Shown in pieces: positions 1 to 5,602 of a stretch of DNA of 12,186 nt. Position 1 is the stretch's first letter; every line of letters starts with the position of its first letter. The translations under genes were made by a program, and so were the position numbers. The DNA comes from Methanomicrobiales archaeon (GTDB lineage: Archaea > Halobacteriota > Methanomicrobia > Methanomicrobiales > Methanospirillaceae). The notes under the pieces were generated by a model, which had not been told where the DNA came from, did no database searches, and saw nothing but the letters and a program-made list of their open reading frames with translations. The stretch lies in assembly GCA_012798365.1 (NCBI GenBank), contig JAAZNH010000162.1, positions 1 through 12,186 on the forward strand. The letters are read 5' to 3'.

Positions 1-2
1 AT

Positions 3-227
3 AAAGAGGTTCTCGACCGGGTAATTCGGGGCCTGGCACGCAACGAAGAGTGGGTCGGGCACCGGTACTGCCCGTGCCGGCTCCGGTCCCGTGACGAGGA
101 GAAAGACAAGGAGATCATCTGCCAGTGCATCTACCACAAGGACGAGATCGCAAAAGACGGGCACTGCCACTGCATGCTCTACTTCCGGAAGGAGACTGCA
201 CAATCAATAATGGAAGGAAAAGAATGA
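3..227 (+). CDS. Ferredoxin:thioredoxin reductase catalytic subunit (3' end, partial)
   Basis: The start lies outside the window; the last 74 residues are visible. They contain CPC, CQC and CHC cysteine pairs (visible residues 23/25, 40/42 and 55/57, spacings of 14 and 12 residues). This is the arrangement of the catalytic subunit of ferredoxin:thioredoxin reductase, which carries a [4Fe-4S] cluster next to a redox disulfide and passes ferredoxin electrons to thioredoxin. The middle pair is CQC where CPC is more usual. Its stop overlaps the next ATG as ATGA (224-227), so it is probably co-transcribed with the downstream ars genes. ArsC in this cluster is of the thioredoxin-dependent type, so a role in supplying its reductant is plausible, but this is inference. 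Confidence 0.88.
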   Translation, partial: KEVLDRVIRGLARNEEWVGHRYCPCRLRSRDEEKDKEIICQCIYHKDEIAKDGHCHCMLYFRKETAQSIMEGKE

Positions 228-571
228 CCCTCGCTCTTGTCACCTGCTCCGGTATCTCGAACACCGGAAAACTTACCACACAGGCGGGCATGCTCCTGAT
301 GCAGCGAAAGCCCGGCATGTTCGTGTGCATGAACTGCAAGCAATCTGCAGAATCCCTCAGGACTGACGCGGGAAGCGCAGAACGACTCATCGTTCTCGAT
401 GGATGTACAGACTGTTGCGCAACTAAGAAACTCACCGCTGCCGGACTTGTTCCAGATGTCCACATCATCGCCACCGAACTCGGTATTGAGAAGAACGGGA
501 TGGCTGATGTGCAATATGACGAGATTGAAAAAGTGTTCAGGGCTGTCATGGACACCGGGAGCGGACCATGA
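224..571 (+). CDS. DGC-domain putative zinc-binding protein
   Basis: This 115-residue protein starts at ATG 224, which overlaps the previous stop and is preceded by a GGAAGG-like ribosome binding site. The open frame runs further upstream (to 125), but that part lies inside the reductase gene. The protein contains Cys8, a CMNC pair (Cys35/38) and the motif LDGCTDCC (DGC at 59-61, Cys61/64/65), which matches the DGC family of small putative zinc-binding proteins. From memory, members of this family often occur in ars operons of anaerobes together with thioredoxin-like proteins and Acr3, which fits this setting. The biochemical role is unknown; metal or metalloid binding by the cysteines is inference. 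The stop overlaps the next start as ATGA (568-571). Confidence 0.82.
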   Translation: MTLALVTCSGISNTGKLTTQAGMLLMQRKPGMFVCMNCKQSAESLRTDAGSAERLIVLDGCTDCCATKKLTAAGLVPDVHIIATELGIEKNGMADVQYDEIEKVFRAVMDTGSGP

Positions 572-1254
572 AGATCGGCATTGTCAGCGACGAGAAATTC
601 GGCGACCGGGCATTCGAAATCATCAGCGAAAAATTCCCGACAGAATGGATCCTGGCGCCGTTCCCGCAGAGCATAATGGTGGACGATCTCGAACTGACGC
701 TTCCGGAATGCGACCTCTACATCTCCTACGTCCGTCATCCGGACGTTGCACTTGCGATTATCGACAAGATGAAACCGGTGATCCTCGGCGTCAGTTTCGG
801 GCCCGGATTTCTCCGTCAGGCAAAAGCGATCAACGAGAACATTGTTGCTCCCCCGACCATGTGCTCGCTCGAAGACAACACATGGGTGCCGGAGATTAAT
901 GAGTTCGCGAAAGTATTCGGGAAACCCGTTTTTGATGTGCAGGTCAGCGATGACGGGACTATTGAGAATGTCCGGGTCATCCGCGGGTCACCCTGCGGTT
1001 CGACAGATGCAGCGAGTGCGGAACTTCCCGGCACGAAAATTACACCGGAACAGCTCCAGCATTACGGCCTGCGTATCTGCCATTTCTGCCGGGCACCCCG
1101 GCTCGGGAAGACCTGCGATAAGGAGGTTTCCGGGCTGCTCCATATCCGGGAACTGATGCGATCCGTTGATGCGCAAGTACCTGAGGTTGCCGAACGGCTG
1201 AAATCATTTACCGATGAGATGGAGACGATGATTATCCAGAAAATGAGCCATTAA
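568..1254 (+). CDS. DUF166 family protein (thymidylate synthase-like annotation in methanogens)
   Basis: This 228-residue soluble protein starts at ATG 568 after a GGGAGCGG ribosome binding site and overlaps the preceding gene by four bases. It opens with MKIGIVSDEKFG and contains RGSPCGSTDAA (around 139-149) and a Cys-rich CHFCRAP...KTC segment (Cys171, 174 and 183). I recognise this as the methanogen DUF166 family, some members of which are labelled thymidylate synthase in databases. The conserved cysteines suggest a metal or redox centre. Its place between a redox/zinc-protein pair and acr3 is noteworthy, but I cannot assign a reaction. A spacer of 54 bases separates it from acr3. Confidence 0.8.
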   Translation: MKIGIVSDEKFGDRAFEIISEKFPTEWILAPFPQSIMVDDLELTLPECDLYISYVRHPDVALAIIDKMKPVILGVSFGPGFLRQAKAINENIVAPPTMCSLEDNTWVPEINEFAKVFGKPVFDVQVSDDGTIENVRVIRGSPCGSTDAASAELPGTKITPEQLQHYGLRICHFCRAPRLGKTCDKEVSGLLHIRELMRSVDAQVPEVAERLKSFTDEMETMIIQKMSH

Positions 1255-1280
1255 CAACCAAGATGCAGGATTGAACAAAA

Positions 1281-1288
1281 AAAATATA
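1281..1288 (+). promoter_or_regulatory. Possible TATA box for acr3-arsC-mtrA-like
   Basis: AAAATATA at the end of an A-rich run lies about 25 bases before the preferred acr3 ATG at 1309, the usual archaeal TATA-to-start distance. If used, it would give an almost leaderless acr3 transcript. The run may instead be ordinary AT-rich spacer inside a longer operon. Confidence 0.35.
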
Positions 1289-1292
1289 CCTG

Positions 1293-1300
1293 GGATGTGA
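1293..1300 (+). promoter_or_regulatory. Ribosome binding site that decides the acr3 start
   Basis: GGATGTGA matches the archaeal GGAGGTGA consensus with one mismatch and lies 8 bases before ATG 1309. The alternative GTG start at 1297 lies inside this site, so ATG 1309 is favoured. Confidence 0.5.
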
Positions 1301-1308
1301 ATAACCAA

Positions 1309-2385
1309 ATGACCGGAATAAAACAACTCTCCTTCCTTGACCGCTACCTGACCCTCTGGATCTTCCTTGCCATGGCGGTTGGTATTGCCATCGGGTATTT
1401 CTCACCCGCTGTACCGGCAATGATCACCGGCCTCTCTGTCGGGACAACATCAATCCCCATCGCCATCGGGCTTATCCTGATGATGTACCCGCCGCTTGCG
1501 AAGGTGCGGTACGAGGAACTCCGGAATGTCTTCCGGGACACGAAAGTCCTCGGGCTTTCCATTATCCAGAACTGGATCGTTGGCCCGGTCCTGATGTTTG
1601 CCCTCGCGGTCATATTCCTCCGCGATCAGCCACTGTTCATGTACGGTTTGATTCTCGTCGGGATCGCACGGTGCATTGCAATGGTGATTGTCTGGAACGA
1701 TCTTGCAGAGGGCGACTGCGAGTACTGCGCAACGATCGTCGGTCTCAACTCGCTCTTCCAGGTCTTCTTCTACTCGGTCTATGCATGGTTTTTCATCACA
1801 TACCTGCCCCCCATTCTCGGTATCGGTGCCAGTTCTGCGGTCTCGATCACGATCGTCCAGATTGCCGAGAGCGTTTTCATCTATCTCGGCATCCCGTTCC
1901 TTGCCGGAATTATCACCCGGTATGCCCTGATTCGCGTGAAGTCAAAGGAATGGTACGAACAGGTCTTCATCCCGAAGATCTCGCCGATCACGCTCATCGC
2001 CCTGCTCTTCACCATCATTGTCATGTTCTCGCTCAAGGGCGAGTATATCGTCAACGTGCCGTTCGATGTTGTACGGGTCGCGATCCCGCTGCTCTGCTAC
2101 TTCGTCATCATGTTCTTTGCCAGTTTCTGGATGTCGTGGAAGCTCGGTGTCGATTACCAGAAGTCGGCGTCGCTGTCGTTCACCGCTGCATCCAACAACT
2201 TCGAGCTTGCGATTGCGGTTGCGATCGCGGTCTTCGGCATCGCCTCACCGGCTGCGTTTGCAACGGTCATCGGTCCTCTTGTCGAGGTGCCGGTGTTGAT
2301 CGGGCTGGTGAATGTCTCACTCTGGCTCCGGGAGAAATGGTATGGCGGGAAAAACGATAGCACATGCAGCCCGTCGCTGCGGTGA
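1309..2385 (+). CDS. acr3: Arsenite efflux permease Acr3
   Basis: This integral membrane protein has about 358 residues from ATG 1309; a GTG at 1297 would add four. It has the sequence character and about ten hydrophobic segments of the Acr3 arsenite exporters of the BART superfamily. It carries the GIARCIAMVIVWN motif with the cysteine (Cys122 from ATG 1309) conserved as essential in the fourth helix of Acr3 proteins, and a late SFTAASNNFELAIA segment with the conserved glutamate. It expels As(III), and possibly Sb(III), using the membrane potential. arsC follows after 12 bases, so arsenate reduction and arsenite export are almost certainly coupled. No ArsR-type regulator gene is visible in the window. 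Confidence 0.95.
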   Translation: MTGIKQLSFLDRYLTLWIFLAMAVGIAIGYFSPAVPAMITGLSVGTTSIPIAIGLILMMYPPLAKVRYEELRNVFRDTKVLGLSIIQNWIVGPVLMFALAVIFLRDQPLFMYGLILVGIARCIAMVIVWNDLAEGDCEYCATIVGLNSLFQVFFYSVYAWFFITYLPPILGIGASSAVSITIVQIAESVFIYLGIPFLAGIITRYALIRVKSKEWYEQVFIPKISPITLIALLFTIIVMFSLKGEYIVNVPFDVVRVAIPLLCYFVIMFFASFWMSWKLGVDYQKSASLSFTAASNNFELAIAVAIAVFGIASPAAFATVIGPLVEVPVLIGLVNVSLWLREKWYGGKNDSTCSPSLR

Positions 2386-2397
2386 GACGAGGACTTC

Positions 2398-2805
2398 ATG
2401 AAAAAGAAGATCCTGTTCATCTGCACCCACAACGCCGCCCGTTCCCAGATGGCGGAAGGGTACATGAACGCAAAGTTCGGTGATCGCTATGAAGTATTCA
2501 GTGGCGGCACCGAAGTTACCCGGGTCCACCCGATGGCAATCGAAGTAATGAAAGAGATCGGGATAGATATCTCCGGGCACCGGTCGAAACTTATCGATGA
2601 GCACTTCGGGAAAGGGATTGAGACCGTTATCACTGTCTGCGATGCTGCGAATAAAGCCTGCCCGTTCTTCCCCGGCGCACGGGAGGTCATTCACCAGGGA
2701 TTCACGGATCCCTCGGGATTCACCGGCACCGATGAGGAAGTCCGGGCCGGGTTCCGCCGCGTCCGTGACGAGATTATTCAATGGATTGATGCGAAATTCA
2801 GGTAA
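2398..2805 (+). CDS. arsC: Arsenate reductase ArsC, low-molecular-weight phosphatase / thioredoxin-coupled type
   Basis: This cytosolic enzyme of 135 residues starts at ATG 2398 after GAGGA (2389-2393). The N-terminal loop CTHNAARS (Cys9, Arg15) is the CX5R phosphate/arsenate-binding P-loop of the LMW phosphatase fold. The C-terminal DP (Asp104-Pro105) supplies the general acid. Cys81 and Cys88 in VCDAANKACPF correspond to the relay pair (Cys82/Cys89) of thioredoxin-dependent ArsC, so the disulfide cascade is complete. It reduces arsenate to arsenite for export by the adjacent Acr3. The ferredoxin:thioredoxin reductase encoded upstream is a plausible ultimate electron source. The next gene starts 4 bases after its stop. 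Confidence 0.95.
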   Translation: MKKKILFICTHNAARSQMAEGYMNAKFGDRYEVFSGGTEVTRVHPMAIEVMKEIGIDISGHRSKLIDEHFGKGIETVITVCDAANKACPFFPGAREVIHQGFTDPSGFTGTDEEVRAGFRRVRDEIIQWIDAKFR

Positions 2806-2809
2806 TTCC

Positions 2810-3493
2810 ATGCTTAAGGTGAAACCACACCCGGAATATCCTCCCGAAGAGGGACGATACCTCCGGGGAAACGATTATTCCCCGGCCGCAGTTATCATCA
2901 TTCTCACCTACGATGCTGAAGCGATCCCTCCGGATATTGAAAAACTTGTCCGGACCGGCATAGAAGCCGGTGCCGCACTCTCCGGCACGCTCCAGACAGC
3001 AAACATCGGTATCGAGAAAGTCATCTGCAATATCGTGGCTAACCCGAATATCCGGTACCTGATCCTTGGCGGCCCGGAATCCGACGGGCACAAAACCGGG
3101 GATGCGATCAAAGCGCTGTTGAAAAACGGTGTTGACGAGAGGAAAAATATCATCGGGACAACCGGGCTTACTGCGGTGCTTCACAATGTTCCTGCAGAAT
3201 TCATCCAGCGGTTCCGCGAGCAGCTAACCCTTGTTGATTGCCAATTCCAGGACGAGACCGTGATTAGGAAAGCGGTCTGGTCCTGTTTCCAGGAAAAGCC
3301 GGTGGAGTTCCGGGGTCAGATGTTGTTCGATCCCGGTGCATTCCCCGAGCCTCCGCTGAGCGGGAAACTGACCTGGAATGTCACCCAGCCGTGGGCCGAG
3401 CCGTCCGATGATGGCGAGCGGGCGGCAAAACAGAAAGCACTTGACCGGATCGCACAGCTGCGACAGAAATTGGTATCACTGGACAGGGACTGA
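2810..3493 (+). CDS. MtrA-like corrinoid protein, soluble (no C-terminal membrane anchor)
   Basis: This 227-residue protein is homologous to subunit A of tetrahydromethanopterin S-methyltransferase, the cobamide-carrying subunit of the Na+-pumping Mtr complex. Family features include NIGIEKVICNIVANPN (66-80) and GHKTGDAIKALLKNGVD (93-109). His94 of GHxTG corresponds to the histidine proposed to ligate cobalt. Integral MtrA ends in a membrane helix, whereas this protein ends in a charged helical region (AKQKALDRIAQLRQKLVSLDRD) with no hydrophobic segment. No other mtr genes are present. ATG 2810 was chosen because MLKVKPHPEYPPEEG aligns with the normal MtrA N-terminus; the open frame further upstream lies inside arsC. 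Its place between arsC and hgcA suggests a soluble corrinoid methyl carrier, perhaps for metal(loid) methylation; this is inference. Confidence 0.87.
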   Translation: MLKVKPHPEYPPEEGRYLRGNDYSPAAVIIILTYDAEAIPPDIEKLVRTGIEAGAALSGTLQTANIGIEKVICNIVANPNIRYLILGGPESDGHKTGDAIKALLKNGVDERKNIIGTTGLTAVLHNVPAEFIQRFREQLTLVDCQFQDETVIRKAVWSCFQEKPVEFRGQMLFDPGAFPEPPLSGKLTWNVTQPWAEPSDDGERAAKQKALDRIAQLRQKLVSLDRD

Positions 3494-3522
3494 CCAACGC
3501 CGCTGAGCGCGGAACGTAGATT

Positions 3523-3574
3523 TACAAATAATTTGGAAAATTCTGATTTTTCTGAAATGTATAAATAATTGGAA
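3523..3574 (+). repeat. Direct repeat of a TATA-containing element upstream of the hgc genes
   Basis: Two near-identical copies, TACAAATAATTTGGAA (3523-3538) and TATAAATAATTGGAA (3560-3574), start 37 bases apart. The downstream copy contains the best TATA box. They may be tandem promoters or duplicated regulator half-sites. A shorter repeat, TTCTGA (3541-3546 and 3550-3555), lies between them. Confidence 0.55.
3560..3567 (+). promoter_or_regulatory. TATA box of the AbrB-like/hgcA/hgcB transcript
   Basis: TATAAATA is a strong archaeal TATA box in an AT-rich gap after a GC-rich coding region. It predicts a transcription start near 3588, about 15 bases before ATG 3603. Confidence 0.65.
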
Positions 3575-3600
3575 CTCCCACCTAGATCGTGAGGAGTTCC
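3571..3600 (+). promoter_or_regulatory. Perfect inverted repeat, probable operator of the hgc unit
   Basis: GGAACTCC (3571-3578) and GGAGTTCC (3593-3600) are perfect 8-bp arms with a 14-base spacer, giving 22 bp between arm centres, or about two helical turns. The repeat straddles the predicted transcription start, and its right arm overlaps the GAGGAG ribosome binding site (3591-3596) of the next gene. It could be a dimer-binding operator. If transcription starts further upstream, it could be a hairpin hiding the ribosome binding site. Confidence 0.55.
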
Positions 3601-3602
3601 CT

Positions 3603-3899
3603 ATGGCCCCCAGAAAAACCGATGATACGACAGCGAAGTCAAAGGATGCTTCGTGCGGGTGCAGCTGCAATACCGGCTGCCGGGTCGAAGCGGTCCTGAG
3701 CGTTGATGAACGCGGGCAGATGGTCCTGCCCAAGGACGTGCGCGAGAAAGCCGGGATCCGGACCGGCGACAAGCTTGCGCTGATCAGCTGGGAGAAAGAT
3801 GGCAGCATCTGCTGCCTTGCCCTGATGAAAGCCGACAATCTCAACAGCATGGTGAAGGATATTCTCGGCCCGCTCCTGAACGACCAGGGCCGTTCGTGA
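3603..3899 (+). CDS. Cys-rich AbrB/MazE/SpoVT-like protein associated with hgcAB
   Basis: This 98-residue protein starts at ATG 3603, 6 bases after a strong GAGGAG ribosome binding site. Residues 28-75 form a swapped-hairpin AbrB-type DNA-binding core, with typical text VLSVDERGQMVLPKDVREKAGIRTGDKLAL. Ahead of it is a lysine/threonine-rich tail with a cysteine cluster, SCGCSCNTGC (18-26); two more cysteines (70-71) lie in the core. It probably binds DNA and may regulate its own promoter, with the cysteines sensing a thiophilic metal or metalloid; this is inference. hgcA follows almost directly. I recall similar AbrB-like genes beside hgcAB in other methanogens, but could not check this. Confidence 0.82.
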   Translation: MAPRKTDDTTAKSKDASCGCSCNTGCRVEAVLSVDERGQMVLPKDVREKAGIRTGDKLALISWEKDGSICCLALMKADNLNSMVKDILGPLLNDQGRS

Positions 3900-3909
3900 T
3901 GTGGTAACC

Positions 3910-4980
3910 ATGGCGACAAAGGAAAACGCCGGCTCCTGCTGCTCCTGCGGCACGGCACCGCAGGACCAGTCCTGCGGGTGCTCCGGAACTTCCGGGCAGG
4001 GTGCGGAGATCCGGGCAACGACCAGCACGCCTACATTCCAGAATAACCTCGATCACGTCCTTTCCCGCATGGGATGGAAACGCGAGAACCACCGCGTGGA
4101 ACCGGGCCTGTACCGGCTCGGCAGCCCGACTACGGAGTCGCCGGTCTTTGCCTCGGCAAATTACACGCTGAGCTTCGATGCCCTGCGCTCGTCACTCAGC
4201 TGGATCGATGCATGGATCCTTGTGCTGGATACCAAAGGGATCAATGTCTGGTGTGCAGCCGGCAAGGGAACGTTCGGAACCGCAGAACTGGTGAAAAGAA
4301 TCCAGGTCACCGGCCTTGCTGATCTTGTCAGCCACCATAAGATTATTGTCCCGCAGCTCGGGGCTCCGGGGATCTCCTGGCCGGAAGTAATGCGCCAGTC
4401 AAAATTCCTGGTGGAGTACGGCCCGGTCCGGGCCCGCGACCTGCCGGAGTACCTGAAGACCCGCAAGGCAACACCGGCTATGCGCAGGGTAGAGTTCCCC
4501 TTCTGGGACAGGCTGGTCCTGACACCCGTCGAATTTACGCACATTATGTGGCCGATGGTCATTGTCGCAGCAGTCCTCTGGTTCCTTGCCGGCCCGTTCG
4601 CAGCGTTCGCAACCATCTCTGCGGTTGTTGCCGGCACCGTGCTCTTCCCAATCCTGCTCCCGTTCCTGCCAACAAAGGATTTCTCGACCAAGGGGCTGAT
4701 CCTCGGCATTGTTGTCGCGCTGCCGTTTGCGTGGATATTCGGCACAACGCCCGGGCTTCCCGCATGGGCGCAACTCTCCGGTGCAGCTGCGGCCCTGCTC
4801 ATTATGCCGGCCGTTGTTGCGTACCTTGCGCTGAATTTTACCGGCTGCACAACCTTCACATCACGAACGGGCGTGAAGAAAGAAATTTTCCGGTACGTGA
4901 AAGTCATGGCCGCGATGGCCGTGCTCGGATCGCTTGCCGGCATCGCGCTTGGTGTGAGCAGGTTGAAGGGGGCGATCTGA
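3910..4980 (+). CDS. hgcA: HgcA, corrinoid protein of mercury methylation
   Basis: This protein has 356 residues from ATG 3910; GTG 3901 is an alternative in the same frame that would add three. It has a Cys-rich N-terminus (Cys10, 11, 13, 22 and 24), a corrinoid-binding domain related to the CdhD/corrinoid iron-sulfur protein fold, and five C-terminal hydrophobic helices (about 212-229, 231-253, 261-278, 287-309 and 330-350). The cap-helix motif NVWCAAGKGTFGT is intact at about 112-124, with Cys115 in the place of the cysteine that ligates cobalt in HgcA. The conserved NFTGCTTFTS segment between the last two helices is also present. HgcA accepts a methyl group on its cobalamin and transfers it to Hg(II) at the membrane, producing methylmercury. 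hgcB starts one base after its stop. The five-helix membrane domain distinguishes it from soluble CdhD. Confidence 0.96.
   Translation: MATKENAGSCCSCGTAPQDQSCGCSGTSGQGAEIRATTSTPTFQNNLDHVLSRMGWKRENHRVEPGLYRLGSPTTESPVFASANYTLSFDALRSSLSWIDAWILVLDTKGINVWCAAGKGTFGTAELVKRIQVTGLADLVSHHKIIVPQLGAPGISWPEVMRQSKFLVEYGPVRARDLPEYLKTRKATPAMRRVEFPFWDRLVLTPVEFTHIMWPMVIVAAVLWFLAGPFAAFATISAVVAGTVLFPILLPFLPTKDFSTKGLILGIVVALPFAWIFGTTPGLPAWAQLSGAAAALLIMPAVVAYLALNFTGCTTFTSRTGVKKEIFRYVKVMAAMAVLGSLAGIALGVSRLKGAI
4968..4977 (+). promoter_or_regulatory. Ribosome binding site supporting the TTG start of hgcB
   Basis: GGGGGCGATC closely matches the archaeal GGAGGTGATC consensus. It lies at the 3' end of hgcA, 3 bases before TTG 4981, with the G-run ending 8 bases before it. 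No in-frame ATG precedes the first ferredoxin motif, so TTG is the likely start. Confidence 0.7.
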
Positions 4981-5322
4981 TTGCTGAACTCATACACGGA
5001 AACCAGTCTCGCGTACGATCCGGCACGCTGCATCAACTGCAAACGCTGCACGCAGGTCTGCCCGCACGCGGTTTTCACGGAAGGAAACGATCATGCTGAA
5101 CTGAAAAATCCAGCGTCCTGCATGGAGTGCGGCGCGTGTGCGCTCAACTGCCCGGTCCAGGCAATCACAGTACAGAGCGGGGTCGGTTGTGCATGGGCAA
5201 TGATCGGAGCAGCACTTCGTGGCAAAGATATGGACACGGAATGCAGCTGCGGGGGCGAGGATGGATCGTGTTGTGGAATCCGAGAGGTTCCAAAGAACCT
5301 CGAGGAAGAGAAGAATTGCTGA
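4981..5322 (+). CDS. hgcB: HgcB, ferredoxin-like partner of HgcA
   Basis: This 113-residue protein starts at TTG 4981, immediately after the hgcA stop. It has two classical [4Fe-4S] motifs, CINCKRCTQVC (Cys17/20/23/27) and CMECGACALNC (Cys47/50/53/57), and then the conserved HgcB cysteine in GVGCAW (Cys70). A Cys-rich tail follows, with ECSCGGEDGSCCG (Cys88/90/97/98) and a terminal Cys113. HgcB reduces the HgcA corrinoid to Co(I), and its C-terminal cysteines are thought to bind Hg(II) or help release the product. It is longer than the 95 residues I recall for the Desulfovibrio protein. Its TGA stop lies in the loop of a 10-bp palindrome, and the same frame then encodes 17 codons ending SCGCGK before a second TGA (5374-5376). 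The tail may be an extension lost through a stop, or one read at low level. Confidence 0.95.
   Translation: MLNSYTETSLAYDPARCINCKRCTQVCPHAVFTEGNDHAELKNPASCMECGACALNCPVQAITVQSGVGCAWAMIGAALRGKDMDTECSCGGEDGSCCGIREVPKNLEEEKNC
5284..5301 (+). repeat. Inverted repeat near the 3' end of hgcB
   Basis: GAGGTTC and GAACCTC form a perfect 7-bp stem with loop CAAA inside the hgcB tail. It lies 8 bases before the larger palindrome at the stop codon, so the transcript end could form two tandem hairpins. Confidence 0.55.
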
Positions 5323-5332
5323 GCAATTCTTC
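5310..5332 (+). repeat. 10-bp palindrome with the hgcB stop codon in its loop
   Basis: GAAGAATTGC (5310-5319) and GCAATTCTTC (5323-5332) are exact reverse complements separated only by TGA, the hgcB stop. No T-tract follows, so it is not a classical intrinsic terminator. It may protect the mRNA 3' end, affect termination of translation, or be a small palindromic insertion. Confidence 0.7.
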
Positions 5333-5439
5333 GAACATCGCAAAAAGAAGAAGAGAGCTGTGGCTGCGGTAAATGAGGATAACACATCTGCCGGACAGAT
5401 AGCTCATCGGATCATTTACTGCAGGCTGAAAACACCTCA

Positions 5440-5444
5440 TTTTT
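5440..5444 (+). terminator. Possible T-tract terminator after hgcB
   Basis: A T5 run (CCTCATTTTTCC) about 120 bases after the hgcB stop is the only T-tract in this gap and could end the hgc transcript. The signal is weak. Apart from this and the promoter elements near 5522-5576, nothing is recognisable between 5377 and 5602. Confidence 0.25.
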
Positions 5445-5568
5445 CCTGGCCAAACTGTTCTAAACCGGCCGGCAGCGTTCAGTTTCGACAACGATAAACC
5501 AATCAGCTGAGAGTGTGTCCCTATAAAGGAGAATCCCGTTTACTATACTGAATAAACGTTTTAATATC

Positions 5569-5576
5569 ATATAAAT
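5569..5576 (+). promoter_or_regulatory. TATA box for the nine-helix membrane protein
   Basis: ATATAAAT lies in a strongly AT-rich stretch (5540-5590) and would place the transcription start within a few bases of ATG 5603. TTTAATATC (5559-5567) and TATAAAGG (5522-5529) are alternative boxes. Confidence 0.5.
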
Positions 5577-5602
5577 TGAAATAATAACGTGGTAGCAAAC
5601 TC

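Noticed and set aside
2597..2809. An N-terminal extension of the MtrA-like protein
   Set aside because: The extension is a shifted reading of arsC; the MtrA family start fits ATG 2810.
3497..3512. Stem CCGC/GCGG after the MtrA-like gene as a terminator
   Set aside because: The stem is only 4 bp and no T-tract follows.
3910..4980. CdhD-like acetyl-CoA synthase corrinoid subunit instead of HgcA
   Set aside because: The NVWCAAGK cap helix combined with a five-helix membrane domain and an adjacent HgcB is specific to HgcA.
4161..5078. A 305-codon - strand open frame opposite hgcA
   Set aside because: It is antisense to the clearly recognised hgcA/hgcB, and its translation has no domain character.
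5320..5322. The hgcB TGA as a selenocysteine codon
   Set aside because: I know of no selenocysteine machinery in Methanomicrobiales, and no SECIS-like structure could be identified in the 3' region. Ordinary termination is the simpler reading.
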